NCBI GenBank assembly: GCA_965153355.1
Contig: OZ231127.1
Coordinates: 63,612,001 to 63,676,000, forward strand
DNA: 64,000 nucleotides
Direction of reading: 5' to 3'
Source of the DNA: Flaccisagitta enflata
Lineage: Eukaryota; Chaetognatha; Sagittoidea; Aphragmophora
Positions within the stretch are counted from its first letter, which is position 1. Each line of letters begins with the position of its first letter. Positions 39,832 to 55,227 of the stretch are shown here, one piece after another. The notes under the pieces are model-generated. The model saw nothing but the letters and a program-made list of their open reading frames with translations, made no database searches and had not been told where the DNA came from. Made by a program: the position numbers and the translations under genes.

Positions 39832-40073
39832 CATCACTAGTTAATGAACAATAGACGCGTCTAACAAGGTGTGCAAAATTATCCGGACTTGGCAGTTAAT
39901 TTTCTCAAAAACCTTGTAAAAAAAATGATTTTTAAAAGTATGAAGAGTAGGTATAAAGAAAATATCCTTTTTAGCATTCAAAACCATCATTCATAAAGAA
40001 TAATAAAAGTCAGAAATAAACCTTTTCAGGTAAATTTGACTAAGATAAAACACTCCTTAAAAAGATTTATTAA

Positions 40074-40132
40074 AAACAAGGCCGGATACAAGGCTACCCC
40101 AGTCGAGTGCGGGTGGGCAGTAGGGAGGTCGG
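40074..40132 (+). mobile_element. Family H, left-end fragment
   Basis: AAACAAGGCCGGATACAAGG, CAGTCGAGTGCGGGTGGGCA, then unrelated sequence. Confidence 0.7.
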
Positions 40133-40401
40133 GAAATAGGGTAAAATTTCAAAAAATGATATACTCTAGTCTTTTGCATAAATGTACCAAAAAAGAAGGT
40201 TTTCCCACAAGCAGAGGTCTGAATTTGAAGATTAAACCATGTCGGCAAAACTATAGGCTTCCTATGGCAAAAAAAAAGTCCCCATAGAAAGCATATGGTT
40301 TTGCCGACAAGGTTTCTTGTTTGATTTCACACCCCAACTTGTGAGAAATCCCTCTTTACTTGGATATTTGTGCAAAGTTCATATATCAATATATGAAAAG
40401 A

Positions 40402-40624
40402 AAAACAAGGCCGGATACACGGCTACCCCAGTCGCGTGCGGGTGGGCAGGGGTCGTAATCAAGGTCACCATATCATTTGGGCAGGAGCAGTGAGGCCAAA
40501 GACCATAAAAACCCCAAAAAAGTAAAGTATGACGGACGGACCAACGGACGGACGGATGGACAGACGGACGGACAGATAGACCGACAAAGCGGGGTGAAGA
40601 GTCGCGTAGCACGCGACTAAAAAC
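40402..40624 (+). mobile_element. Family H element, subtype GTCGCGTGC (best-preserved)
   Basis: Left end AAACAAGGCCGGATACACGG, AGTCGCGTGC at 40,430-40,439, GGTGGGCAGGGG, GACGGACGG array, hairpin AGTCGCG-TAGCA-CGCGACT at 40,600-40,618, then AAAAAC. The right arm GCACGCGACT is the exact reverse complement of the left word. Confidence 0.92.
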
Positions 40625-41054
40625 TGAAATTCTGTTGTTAGCTTTTCTTGCCATTTAGGCTTAGTTTGTTTGCCTTGGTGAGCTCAATTGATGTGGATTT
40701 AACCTACCTTCATCAGCATAGTGTGTGTCAAGCCAAAAAAACCACTATGGAGTAGGTGCAAATACAAGAATCTATGATTTTGTAACCTACTTTGCCTATA
40801 AAATAAAATCCTGTCAAAATCAAAAACTTTGCTTCAAATAATTTAACTCCCATATTGACAAGGGAATTAGAAAAAACCTACAATCAATTCTAGCTCCTAG
40901 TGTAACTAGCTGGAGTACTCTGGCTCAAATTTCATAGTGCTGGGTCACTTTAAAGTATGAATTTTTTTCTATGGAGCAAGTCCGGATAATTTTGCACACC
41001 CTGTTAGACGACTTTTCAATCAATGTGTCGTCGTGGGAATTCCGCTTCTTAACT

Positions 41055-41088
<34 letters not shown>

Positions 41089-41170
41089 GTCAAAAACGCA
41101 CACCTCGACTTTTCTTTTATTTGTCAACGATCAAAGGAGTGGTTTATCGTCAGGATCAGCACTTGTGAGC
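40625..41170. other. Spacer with poly-T tract
   Basis: A run of about 29 T at 41,059-41,087; no supported gene. Confidence 0.45.
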
Positions 41171-41173
41171 TTA

Positions 41174-42366
41174 CACTTTTTTTCTCATAAGAACGTCACT
41201 TTTTGAGCAAGCCTTCAATGTTCTTATATTCCAGGCACTTTCAAGGCTCAAACGTTCTTAAATTGTTCTTAATTTAAAAACAGTTTTTAGCGTTTGATTA
41301 AGAACGTTCTAAATGTAAGTTTTTTTTTTTTAGAGAGAAAATGAAGGAATATGTCAATGAAACGACAAAGCAGCAGATTAAATGTTTTCAGTCATTAGTA
41401 AATTTCTATGAGGTAATTACATACCTATATTTTAAAATCAACTACGCCTAAGTATCATAACAGTGATCAGCAAAATCTACTCTCCTCGTTTTGTCCATAG
41501 ACTGTAGATTCTAGATTTCCTAAAAAATTTGGAAGTTTTTCACTGTTTGCGACTGTTTTGATTGAGCTTTTTGAAAATTGCAATCATAACCTTGATGAGG
41601 CTTGATTAAAACCATTAAAAAAATCTTAAAATGTTCAAAGTTTCCCTGATTTCAAAGCAGTTGAGCAATCTATGTTCAAATATCTTTCATTTGAGACCAA
41701 TCCCAGGATTCTAGCTCAATTAGTTTAAAAATGGCAAACAGTTAAAGTAAGCAACTGCTAGGAACATTTATAAAAATGGCTGTTCTTGAGGTTCAGTATG
41801 AAAAAACTGCAGACCAAGATCTTTTTAGATCTTTTTTTCAGAAATTATTTTGAGTTCCTAGAAGCAAAGGTATGTTGATTCTTTATGTTACAACTCACTT
41901 GAAACACCCTTTAAGTTTATAAGAACATTAGGCTTCAAATCGTCAAAAATTTAGGAAGATACTAAGAACATTGGAAGGTTTCATCTCTAAAAAAATCTAA
42001 GAACATTTGGCTTAAAATCATAAAAATTTAAGAACATTTTTTTTCTGAGGTTTATTTTAATCAATTGTCCTTTGTAAATAGCCAGACTGTATCTTTGCTG
42101 CTAAGCAAATCATTTCTCAACAGCATGTATTTCTTTTTATTTCATTGATTTTAATACTCATGAAATATTTAACCCTATTGCTTTGTTGTTTCACTAACAT
42201 ATCTTTCATTTTCTATCTAATATACTAAGAACGTTCTTAATTAAAGGTTAAAAAATGCATTTGAATTAAGAACAATTTAAAAACAATTTAAAAGCCTTAA
42301 AACTGTTCAAAATTTATGAACATTGAAGGCGTGCCCAAAAAATGACGTTCTTATAAAAAAAAAGTG
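41174..42366. mobile_element. TA-flanked inverted-repeat element (1.19 kb)
   Basis: Ends CACTTTTTTTCTCATAAGAA and TTCTTATAAAAAAAAAGTG, each beside TA (41,172-41,173; 42,367-42,368). Arms continue with TTGAGCAAGCCTTCAATGTT against AACATTGAAGGCGTGCCCAA. The middle holds part of another repeat (41,690-41,915, also near 4,080). No transposase ORF. Confidence 0.8.
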
Positions 42367-42398
42367 TAGTCGCTGGGCCTGTGGGGGCATTTGAAATA

Positions 42399-42813
42399 CA
42401 CTCATTTGTTTTTATAAGAACATATGATTTTTTCCTGAGGCTCAGTGTTCTTAATTCTACAACAATTTGAGGCTCTGGTTCTTAAAATGTTCTTATTTTT
42501 TAAATTACTAGTATATACAGGAATGTTCCTTTATCTGGTTACCTAACTCTAATCGCCAATTGAATGAATATGAGAACCAAAATCTTAATTATACAAAAAA
42601 ATTAAATTTCAATGTAAGAGTGATAGAAGTCAATCTTTATAATTCACTTACACAATTCTTTTTCATCACTGCACTTCTTAAGCAATTAAACTATGAATAT
42701 TCATATATTCCCCTTTTTTGAAGCTGGCGATGTTCTTATGATTGTTCTTATTTTTTTCCGTTTCTGAGCCTCAATGTTCTTATAAACAAGGTTCTTAGTC
42801 AAAGAAATGAGTG
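42399..42813. mobile_element. TA-flanked inverted-repeat element (415 bp)
   Basis: Ends CACTCATTTG and AAATGAGTG next to TA on both sides, with internal arms TTATAAGAAC and GTTCTTATAAACAAG, and GAGGCTCAGTGTTCTT against a GAGCCTCAATGTTCTT copy. Related in its ATAAGAAC subterminal word to the element just upstream. Confidence 0.78.
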
Positions 42814-43029
42814 TAAGCCTTTCGCATGAATCAATTGACTGGAGGATAAAACCTATTGTACGTAAGAGTGATCGTCCTGTCTTAACTGCTGCTATTGTTA
42901 TAGCTTGATACGCGAGCTACGTAGAAAATTCTCGTAACTAAGCAACGCTGAAACAAAAACAAACAAAGCTACAATCTTCCTCTATCGAGTTGATCGTCCG
43001 TCGAAATTTTTATCGATTTTTTTTTCTTT

Positions 43030-43227
43030 TCACATTGAATCAATCTAATCAAACAAACTACAAATCTAAAACCAGGATACATTAAAAGTAAGTTGATGAA
43101 TTGTTTAAAGAATGTTTACATCTGTCACTGCATCTGCAGTAAAAAAAAAAGATTCATGAATTGACGCTCCTAGCGTCGTCGCCCCTTGTTACGAATTTAT
43201 TAAGATATGATTACATTTCTCTGTCAG
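43030..43227 (+). promoter_or_regulatory. Probable 5' UTR exon end and 5' UTR intron of the creatine kinase gene
   Basis: A strong donor (GTAAGT at 43,088-43,093) and an acceptor (TTTCTCTGTCAG ending at 43,227) bound a 140-base intron that abuts the start codon. Splicing places AAAA directly before ATGG, a good animal start context (A at -3, G at +4), which is why I prefer the ATG at 43,228 over the in-frame ATG at 43,207 that lies inside this intron. The start of the non-coding exon and the promoter cannot be located; I see no clear TATA box. Confidence 0.7.
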
Positions 43228-46612
<3,385 letters not shown>

Positions 46613-46643
46613 GGCGGGGAAGCGATATATGGACAACAACGGC

Positions 46644-46720
<77 letters not shown>

Positions 46721-47795
46721 CTCCTTTGATAAAATATAGTATTCAACTCAACGTAGCTAAGCTTTAGCTTAGATACCGCGATTGTTTCTATTACGGAATT
46801 CTGAGGGAGTAACTACGAAACCCGAAAAAGTTTTGTACAATTAGTGTGGATAAGTTATGAGGAAAAGTTTTGCACTTCAGGTTAATTATCATTTGATGAT
46901 CAAAATTTATCTATCCTAATCGCGCAAAACTTTACCTTGTTTCGTAGTTTCTTCCTCAGAATACATTGAGGAAAATAGTGAGTTTGGTTTGACAGGGCAT
47001 TCAGCCGGCATTCGAAGTCCGCTTTTGTTCATTTCTTTTTTGGCAAGTTAGTGTTTAGGTATTAGTAGTTTTTTTGGTGGCCGCTTCCGATGCTATTTAG
47101 TCTCGGCTCGTTGAAGAGGCGCGTGTGCACGTGGTCGTCCGGATGCCCTGGTGCCGCAAACATCGCAAGCAGATGTATGTTATTTGAATTACGTGCATCT
47201 GCTCTCATGTGTTCTTTTTAACTTGAGCATGAAATGCGTATAGCAGCGTCCTTTCTGTCGCTTTTTACTCGGTATCGGAACGCAGTTGGATATTTAGGAA
47301 AAAGTGTGGAGTAAAATGCCCTCAAACACGCATCTTTCGTGGTTTGTTTCACTTCTTAGTGACAATTGTTACGATTGCTTATTAGATAAGATCTTGAATT
47401 CAGAGAACCTCAAAAAATGTGTGTATATACGACCTAGGAACCCCCTTACCACCTCCAAGGCCTAGCTGATATCAGACACGACGTTGATTTTAAATATTAT
47501 GACGTGATTTGTCTGTTTTTATAATTTCTTCATCGTCGTTACCTTCTCTTTTTGGGCTAAAGGGGAGTGATGTAGGGATATTTTAAGTTTAACAGAAAGG
47601 GGGTGGGAACAGGTAGTGCGGATTTATGTATCGTTTCACTCATCTGTTTCCGCCTCACTCCAACTGCCAGTTTTCTGCTGTAGGATGATTGCAATGAACG
47701 CGAGTTTGTCATGTCATTTTATACATTCAAGCTTCAAATTAAATGCCACTAATGAAAAAAAATTATAACGGAGGAATAAAATTTTTGTTGTTTTT
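46613..47795 (+). other. 3' flank / probable 3' UTR of creatine kinase
   Basis: Downstream of the stop codon lies an (AAC)n array (46,643-46,721), then non-repetitive AT-rich sequence with no ORF of note. An AATAAA occurs at 47,775-47,780 and a weaker ATAAAA at about 46,733; either could be the polyadenylation signal. The imperfect inverted pair around 46,795-46,975 (AATTCTGAGG...CTACGAAA against TTTCGTAGTTTCTTCCTCAGAAT) could form a long hairpin in the transcript. Confidence 0.4.
46643..46721. repeat. (AAC)n microsatellite
   Basis: About 78 bases of AAC just after the kinase stop codon. Confidence 0.95.
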
Positions 47796-47829
47796 CTTTC
47801 TAGACTGATATGAGTCGTTAGGGTCGGTC

Positions 47830-48110
47830 AATTACGGTGGCACAAAGGCAGCACGTCCTGACTAGATTGTGATTAAATTTGAGTTGAGAGAGTAGAGCAG
47901 TGGCATTGAAGCAAACAAAGTCCCGAAGAATACAGGGTAATCTGTCCATCCACCCCTCCAGAGTCTGGGTCTCAGAGACCGGGATCTGGCCTGGGTATTG
48001 GAGGATTTTTAAAGCCAGGATCTGGGCCTGGGTTTGAGGCCAGGAAGCCCAGGATCTGTACCTCAAAAATGCATAGGTCACATCTGGGTTTTAGAGGCTA
48101 CAGTTTTAGG
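47830..48110 (+). mobile_element. Family R element, degenerate
   Basis: AGAGCAGTGGCATTGAAGCA and AAAGTCCCGAAGAATACAGG match the left inverted end with many changes; core words TCTGGGTCTCAGAGACCGGG follow; right end not found. Confidence 0.6.
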
Positions 48111-48114
48111 GCGT

Positions 48115-48727
48115 TAATACATTGTATTTCCGCTTCCTCTACATTTATCTTTTTATCAATAAGTAGTTTCTAAGAGAGTATCTAGAGATTTTGCTGCAAT
48201 ATGAAAAGAAATATTTGAGGCAAAATATAATTCACAAACCAAAATAATGGACAGTTGAATGAAAAATAGAATAACGAACATAATGAAAATTTTGTACAGA
48301 AAATTGTGAACTCAGGTTTCTGCCAACAGAAATGCGTCAGGTTTAAGATTAAAACATATGAAGGCTTATATCATTAGTTAAAAAGATTTTGAAAATTTCA
48401 CCACATTAAGTCCCTCTCAGTTGGTATCAGTAAGAAACAGTAAATCTAAACATTTAAAAACTCATTAAGAGAATTGGTGAATAGTTAATGGTACATTTTG
48501 AGGAACGGTGGGCACTGATTTTTGGCAACTATTTTTACTTGAAAATGATTGTGTTTTTCATAGGTTGGGATTTTAAAAAGCATAGTTTTTAAAAAAATGT
48601 CATAAAAGTTCTGAATTCTGCCCGCCGGTTTCAGAAATGAACCTAAATTATACCAACTTCCTTTCATTGTCGCACATCCTTTTTCGTTCCATTAATTGAT
48701 GGATGAGCTGAAGGAAAGACGGAACAT
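48115..48727. other. Spacer, nothing recognised
   Basis: Could be 3' UTR of the minus-strand exon at 48,728-48,954, but no clear polyadenylation signal was found. Confidence 0.35.
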
Positions 48728-48954
48728 CTAAACGCAGGTATGTCTGACGTCAAGTCCATCGTTTAATTTGGATGATAAATTCATTTCTCCTATGTTATTG
48801 TCATCGGCGATCGTCATCGTAGATGCGGTTGTGATAGAGGTGGGGGTGGCAGTTCCGGGGATGAGGGTGGCGGCGGTGGAGGCGACGTTGTGTTCAGTGA
48901 CTGACGATATGCTTGATTGTTCGACTTCAGACGGAGCAGCAATAATTTGGATTT
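48728..48954 (-). CDS. Probable (last?) exon of a Ser/Thr/Ala-rich protein
   Basis: Minus strand: a strong pyrimidine-rich acceptor (CCTTCCTTTCCATATTCTGCTGCAG, written here only as a site ending at 48,955) opens a frame of about 75 codons ending in TAG at 48,728-48,730. The peptide starts IQIIAAPSEVEQSSISSVTE, continues with Ala/Thr/Pro-rich sequence (STAATLIPGTATPTSITTAS) and ends in NNIGEMNLSSKLNDGLDV. A GTCAGA at 48,748-48,743 could be a donor instead, making the exon internal. The exon begins with two bases of a split codon, which fits the one-base overhang of the exon ending at 60,647, and both share the words PSEVE and Thr/Ala runs. No domain recognised. Confidence 0.45.
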
Positions 48955-49067
48955 CTGCAGCAGAATATGGAAAGGAAGGGAAAATAGGGTATGAATACAG
49001 TAGTCTCTATCATGCTTGGTTGACGACGAATTACTGTTTCATGAATTAACATGTTTAATTCTCCTAT

Positions 49068-49072
<5 letters not shown>

Positions 49073-49136
<64 letters not shown>
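49073..49136. repeat. (GA)n microsatellite
   Basis: About 64 bases of GA. Confidence 0.95.
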
Positions 49137-49139
<3 letters not shown>

Positions 49140-49370
49140 TGAAAGAACCGAACGCTTGTGTTATTCCAGGCCGACTGGGTTTTGTTATTTTGCCCATGAA
49201 AGCGCAAGAGTGGTTGTTACTGGCGAAGAACAAGGAAAGGGAAAAATAGGGAGGGGGAGGAATCGAGTTTGCGTTATCGAGCGAAAGAAGAGAGGTGGGC
49301 AAGTTTGACGCCCATGTCTGTTGACCTATGATTCTCTAAGAATTCTCTCCAAATACCGATCATGTAGAAA

Positions 49371-49650
49371 TAAGGCCAGGTGCGCCTCGCTGATTAAATG
49401 AAAATGAAAAGGCCTAACCAGCATCCTCAGGCGCTGCAGCACCCCAAAAGGATATTTATACGGGTGCGGTCCAGTAGTCCTACAGTACTTAGCACTTCAC
49501 CCAAATGGATCGTTAGGAGTAAGGACACGGATTTTGTGATATTTCCGAATGCGTTACATGGGCAGACCGACCAACCAACCGACCAACCAATCAACCAACT
49601 AACCGACGGACACAGCCACTTATAGGTGTGTAAGGAGACACATAAAAAGT
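49371..49650 (+). mobile_element. Subfamily C of family H
   Basis: Starts AAATAAGGCCAGGTGCGCC, has GCGTTACATGGGCAGACCGA, an ACCAACC array, ACGGACACAGCCACTTATAG and the hairpin TGTGT-AAGGAG-ACACA followed by TAAAAAG. Confidence 0.7.
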
Positions 49651-49757
49651 CGTTGAGGTGCACTGGCGATGATTTTGCAGGATGAGCCGCGGCAGGAGAG
49701 AAAAAAAGCTTCTAGTCGCACTGTGCTTTTAAAGAATTTTGAGTGAAAGGTCATATA

Positions 49758-50293
49758 ACAGTGGGTTTTTCTGCATTTTTGTGTAGTAATGGGGTGTAAG
49801 AGCATGTAACTAGCAAAAATGAAATCATTCCCTGAGCGCTTTTTGAGCGATCTTCAAAATAGAAAATAATTTGACCTATCTTTGACGCAGATTCTTGTGA
49901 GTCGTATTGTTTCATTTTTTGATTCCATATTGTTAATCTATGCAAAATTCCCTTTCATTTGATAGGTCACACTATATGGTTTGATACAGAAATAAAGTTT
50001 TCATATTTCAAGCCACCATTACTTTTTTGTAACGGTGACTCAAAAAATGAAAATTTAGATTCTTTGCAAAAGTATAGAATGCGACCTATCAAATGAAAGG
50101 GAATTTTGCATAGATTAACAATATGGAATTGAAAATTCAGTCAACACACCCCAGTAGAATCTGCATTGAAAAAGGGTATGATTTTTTCTGATTTTGAAAA
50201 TTACTCAAAAAACACTCGGGGAATGATTTTGTTTTTACTAGGAAGAAGTTATTGCACTCTAATACTATACAAATCTGCGGGAAAACCCACTGT
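49758..50293. mobile_element. Palindromic TA-flanked MITE (536 bp)
   Basis: Ends ACAGTGGGTTTTTCTGC and CGGGAAAACCCACTGT, with TA on each side and the symmetry reaching CATATA/TATATG. Inner arms ACCTATCAAATGAAAGGGAA and TTCCCTTTCATTTGATAGGT pair well; other parts are diverged. Confidence 0.85.
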
Positions 50294-50299
50294 TATATG

Positions 50300-50740
50300 A
50301 CTTTTCAAAAGCAGAGTGGTCGGGATCCTTCCAGAACTAAGCCCCGGAAAAATATTGACTTGCAATTGAATAAATAAAGGCGGGCACGTGGCAGAAGTGA
50401 GGCAAGAATGCGGCAAAAAGAGCAAAATGAGTGCGTGGCAAAACTTAATTGCTGTCGATATGGGAAGTGTGAAGTAGGAGTTTGACTGGAGTATGGCAAG
50501 GCAAAGACAGGGGTTAGGCATTTGAGCGACAGGAGTTCGACTTCAGTAGCAGTAGTGGAATGGCTTGTTGTAGCACACGGTCTCCGAGAAATATTGGAAG
50601 CCGGTCAAAACGAGGATGAAAACAAACAAAGAAGATAAACGCCTCAAAGCGCGCCTAGAAATACCAGAGTGCTATCAACGAACCATCTGTCAAAAATGTT
50701 AGAGCTACGAAAACGGAATGGTGGGAGGAGAATTTTGGAG
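50300..50740. other. Spacer, nothing recognised
   Basis: No supported feature. Confidence 0.4.
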
Positions 50741-50779
50741 ATACGAAGCGAAGGAGAAGAATTGCAAAACTAGAAAGAA

Positions 50780-50813
50780 AAAAAACGGAAAGAAAGAAAG
50801 AAAAAAAGAAAAA

Positions 50814-50847
<34 letters not shown>

Positions 50848-51085
50848 AACAAACAAACAAACAAACAAAAAAGAAAAGTAAAAAGAAGAAACAACGAAAA
50901 GAGAAGAAAAAAAGAAAGAAAGAAGGCCGTGAACAAAAAGGCGTGGGTCTTCGAAAAAGGCGTGGGTCTTCGAAATTTCGAGACAAAAAAAATTTATTCC
51001 GAAAAAAAGGAAAGAAAGAAAGAAAAAAGAATAAATGAAGCACAAACGAAAGAAAGGAAACAACAAAGGAAGAAAGCAAAAAGGT
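50780..51085. repeat. (GAAA)n/(ACAA)n tract with short duplication
   Basis: GAAA and AAAC words; GGCGTGGGTCTTCGAAA occurs twice at 50,940-50,980. Confidence 0.85.
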
Positions 51086-51089
51086 TGAA

Positions 51090-51660
51090 ATTTTTGTCAG
51101 TCACATCTGTTCCATATTCATCGTCACACACATGTGATTTTATCAATTTGGGGTTGATATCAACATTGCTGATAGATTTTTTGCAGTTTTATACAGCCTA
51201 TTGGTATGAAAGAATGAATTCACCAGTTTTTAAATATTCCTAAGGCCAAATTTTGCGTGGAACTGCGTTTGACCTCCATGGGGTACAGGTCACAGAATTA
51301 TCCCATTTTTTTAAACAGTCAGTTTTGTCTTGCTTATATCTTTTAAACGAATGAAGCTAGAAATGCCAGATTGGTCCCATTTTGAAGATCTTTTTAACAG
51401 TCACCAATTTTCTGCAAATCCATTAATAAACAACTGAGATATAGGCTATAAAAAAGGTGATAAAAAAGTGGATGAAAATGTGTAAAATATTGTGTGGGGA
51501 TTTTCACATGATGCCCTTTACTGCAACTGCATGAGCATAAAATTCTTTCTGCTTCTTACATACTTGATAACTAGTATTCAGCTATCTCAAGTAAAAATTC
51601 CACGACTTCTTGACAAAATCTTGTGCAGTTTTCCCTCTTTTAATGTTGTGACGATTATTA
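51090..51660. other. Spacer, nothing recognised
   Basis: AT-rich; no supported feature. Confidence 0.4.
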
Positions 51661-51663
51661 TTG

Positions 51664-52028
51664 GGTGTTCGAAAAAAAATTGTAAAGGTTTTCCATTGAA
51701 TACGTCCACTATGGAGCACATAAAAACGCAAACAAGGTACCATTTGATAGAGGTTAATTTGTTTTAGATTTTGGTACATGATTTTTTGTTTTTTCGCTAA
51801 AGATTTCCAAGTTAATCAAGGTAAAAAAACTTCCTCAAATCAAACTTTCAGCAAAAATCAGGCAAAAAAAGTTTGTTTCCCTATTAAATTCTCCTCTTTG
51901 AGCTTTGAAAAGGACCACTCATGCAAAAATCTTTTAAAATTATATTCTAGGAATAAAGATCTAGACACCTAAAAAAATTGCACATTTCTAGCTGCTCTCG
52001 TTACAAAGTCAATTTTTTTTCGAACACC
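51664..52028. mobile_element. Candidate MITE with 19-bp inverted ends
   Basis: GGTGTTCGAAAAAAAATTG and CAATTTTTTTTCGAACACC are perfect reverse complements 365 bases apart. Flanks show no clear target duplication, so the superfamily is undecided. Confidence 0.6.
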
Positions 52029-52029
52029 T

Positions 52030-52590
52030 GTCATGAAACAAATGTTACAACGCGGTGGATAAATGCGAGAAGTGCAAATTGTGCAGTTCTGGCCAGCCAT
52101 GTCATTCATCTAGTACATTTAAGTTGAATGACCGCCAATTGTATCAAGAATCACATGACAGAAGTTGAACTCTGCAGTAAAGAAAACATCGCATTGTTTC
52201 GTGACTACCGAAACAGGGAATCAAAATTGTTTGATAGTTGTCGTAAAATGTCGCTTGTTTACAGTAGCAGATGGGAAGCCGACACGGTTTGCCAACTTTG
52301 ATGCAGTGTAGATTTACTGTACAAAATAATTTTTATCTTTTATATCATTATTTTTACTGTATTGTGCGTTGCCATTAGTTTGAACAACCTTGGTATGGAA
52401 CTATAGATGCTGGTTTGATTTCTGATAATGATCGGTTCATAATTCATCCTAGGCGTAATTTGTCTAATGGACTTTAGGTCAGCAAGCATGGAATAGCACA
52501 TCAACGTAACACTTCATCGATCATCCTTCAAGTTAAAGCGATATGACGACCGTGACTCTCTATCACGTTTCGCGGTTTGACCGCAGCGGG
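52030..52590. other. Spacer, nothing recognised
   Basis: No supported feature. Confidence 0.4.
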
Positions 52591-52710
<120 letters not shown>

Positions 52711-53434
52711 ACATACAAAACGACAGACACATAGAATGCAGTGAGAGGCTGTCAGAGAGAGATAGAAAGGCAAGATCGATGGACAGAAAACAAACAGACA
52801 GGCCCACTGTGAGTAACAAGGAGAACATGGGAGCGAACCAAGTTAATGGAATAAAGGAACCGGGAGCAAACAACGCGAAGAGACAAAGGTAGCTACATAA
52901 GAAATAACTGGAGGAGAGAAGTGAGGATACAGTAAACATCGTCTACACTGGAAATCACAAAAAGATATCAGATTAGTTGAGTAAGTGAGCTTTGGTACAG
53001 GTTGATACATGTGCATTTAAGACAAGGTGCCGGCGAAGGGGCCAAAATAGGGGTTCAGAAGGGGCAAAAATGAAAGTTTTGAATCCAGTCAAAACTCCAG
53101 TTGTATATGGTAAAATGGTGTATTAGGATACCCAAAAGACAAAAATCTATGCAAAATCTGTGTTGCATATGTGCAAAACGACAATTTCTCAGATTGTATG
53201 AGGGTGGTAAGGAATCATCATTTTTTCTGCCTTATTTCTTAGTTTTATTGATGCTAGATCGGTTATATCATTTAAAAATGTCACAGACATACTACTTTAC
53301 TAAAAGAATAGTCAGGCCTTTGTCTCCAACTCTGTTCTAATGATTTTAACTGATTTCTCTCATGAAGATCAAGAAAAGATTGAAGGAAAATGAGAAATTT
53401 TTATTGCTCTTTCCTCATCTTTTCGGGTTTTTTT

Positions 53435-53630
53435 TTTCTTCTTCTTCTTCTTCTTCTTCTTCTTCTTCTTCTTCTTCTTCTTCTTCTTCTTCTTCTTCTT
53501 CTTCTTCTTCTTCTTCTTCATCTTCTTCTTCATCTTCTTCATCCTCTTCATCCTCTTCATCCTCTTCATCTTCTTCATCTTCTTCATCCTCTTCATCCTC
53601 TTCATCCTCTTCATCCTCTTCTTCTTAAAT
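53435..53630. repeat. (CTT)n grading into (CATCCTCTT)n
   Basis: About 85 bases of CTT then a nine-base higher-order repeat CATCCTCTT/CATCTTCTT. Confidence 0.95.
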
Positions 53631-53667
53631 TCTTCTTTTTCATATTCTGTTTCACAACTTCTTCTTT

Positions 53668-53755
53668 TTAGATGCATTCGTCAGGAACGCATCCATAAGA
53701 GGGTCTGTCTGTTGGTCCATCTGTCAGTTTGTTTGTTGGTCTGTCTGTGTGTCCA
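53668..53755 (-). mobile_element. Divergent family H, hairpin-end fragment
   Basis: TTTTTAGATGCATTCGTCAG and GAACGCATCCATAAGAGG: arms GATGC and GCATC, then TCTGTCTGTTGGTCC. A different arm sequence from the main subtypes in the same layout. Confidence 0.55.
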
Positions 53756-54049
53756 TTACGCTTCCTTAAAAATCGCAGTTTTCGGCATTTTCAACTGCGA
53801 CGATGTAACAAATGCTCTTTGGGATGCTCTGAGGTCTTTTATCTGTCTGTCTATCTATCTGTCCCTTCATATATCTGACATGTCTAGCGCCAAAGTCAAG
53901 ACACGCAGACATGGTCAGAACGCAAATTTACTCGCTCAGGCTTGTTATTCTAAGCTGCTTTTTTGGCCCATCTCATCTGCCTTCACTCCACTCTCTCCCC
54001 TTTCTTCTGTTCCTTCCTTCCACCCCTCCTCCTCATTTTGTTAGTATTA

Positions 54050-54140
54050 TTTTATCATCTTCTTCTACTTCTACTTCTTCTTCTACTTCTTCTTCTACTT
54101 CTACTTCTACTTCTCCTTCTTCTTCTACTACTTCATCTTC
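54050..54140. repeat. (TTC)n/(TACTTC)n microsatellite
   Basis: Mixed TTC and TACTTC words. Confidence 0.9.
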
Positions 54141-54147
54141 TCTTTTT

Positions 54148-54565
54148 ATGGGCAGTGGCCCAAAGGGGTCGATGACCTATGATTCAACAAAGGGTAATTT
54201 TTTTGTTTTCTGTCATATGTTTTTCTCTCCAGGGCTCATAATCAAGCTTTAAAATAGCCTTCCCGGTCCTCAAATAAACCTCCTTAGACTTCAAATCAGC
54301 CTTTCCAGGCCTCAATTTAGCCTTGCCAGGCCCTAAATCAGCCACCTCAGGCCTCAAATCAGTCGTACAAGCCTGAAGTCAGCCTTTCCAGGCCTCAAAT
54401 GAGCCTAATCATGCTTCAAATCAGTCTTCCAAGGTCCAAGGTCAGATTGGCCCTCTCAATTCTTGAATTGATCCTCCCAGGCCTCAAATCACTAATTGAG
54501 TCTCTAATCACCCTAATAAAGCTTCAAATTACCATTTCTAGGCCTCATATCACTCCAATCAAGTC
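54148..54565 (-). mobile_element. Family R element, one end plus diverged core
   Basis: TATGGGCAGTGGCCCAAAGG and GGTCGATGACCTATGATTCA resemble the right inverted end reversed; core words AGGCCTCAAATCAGCCTTTC repeat about every 20-40 bases to 54,560. The other end is absent. Confidence 0.65.
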
Positions 54566-54569
54566 GGAA

Positions 54570-55220
54570 TTACAATATCAGTTCTGAAATTTGTTATTCT
54601 TCAAATCAACCCTGTTTAGAATCATAGGTCATTGGACCCAATTGATTAAAGATTACTGTCAGTAGTAAGGGGAATCTGAAATTTTATAACATGTCAAATA
54701 TGATTTTCATTGGCTAATCCATCCATAAGCTATTTATTATGCAATTTTTTAAAAAAAAATATGAGCCGGGATCAATTTTTGTATAAACAAGATTAATATG
54801 TTCAAACAATAAATGTTTAAAAACTTTCGTTCACCCCACTGTTCTCTTTTCTGCAGTTGAAAACGGAAGCTGTGATTTTCTTTATCTTATGCTTAATATC
54901 CCCATAAAGATAGGATGAATAAAGTAAGTTAGTATCGAAGACAATCTTAAACAAAAACAGTTTCGGACAGTTTACTGTCTGTTCTACAATAGATATCTGA
55001 AACTCAAGGGGACCTCGATCATAAATACCAGCTCCATAGTGTCTAAGTTGTATTCATGTTTCAAAATTCCTATGGTTCTAATGTGTGGATTTTTTCTGGA
55101 TTTTTTCCTGCTCTAAGCTTCTCCTACCATCAAAAAACATGTTTATAAGTGTCTTTTAACATAAGTTCACTTACATCATTGAAAGGAAACCACTATTTAT
55201 TGAAATGTTGCCTATGCTCC
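54570..55220. other. Spacer, nothing recognised
   Basis: No supported feature. Confidence 0.4.
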
Positions 55221-55227
55221 ACGCGGA

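Noticed and set aside
43207-43227. Upstream in-frame ATG as the creatine kinase start
   Set aside because: It lies within the polypyrimidine/acceptor region of the likely 5' UTR intron and has a weak start context.
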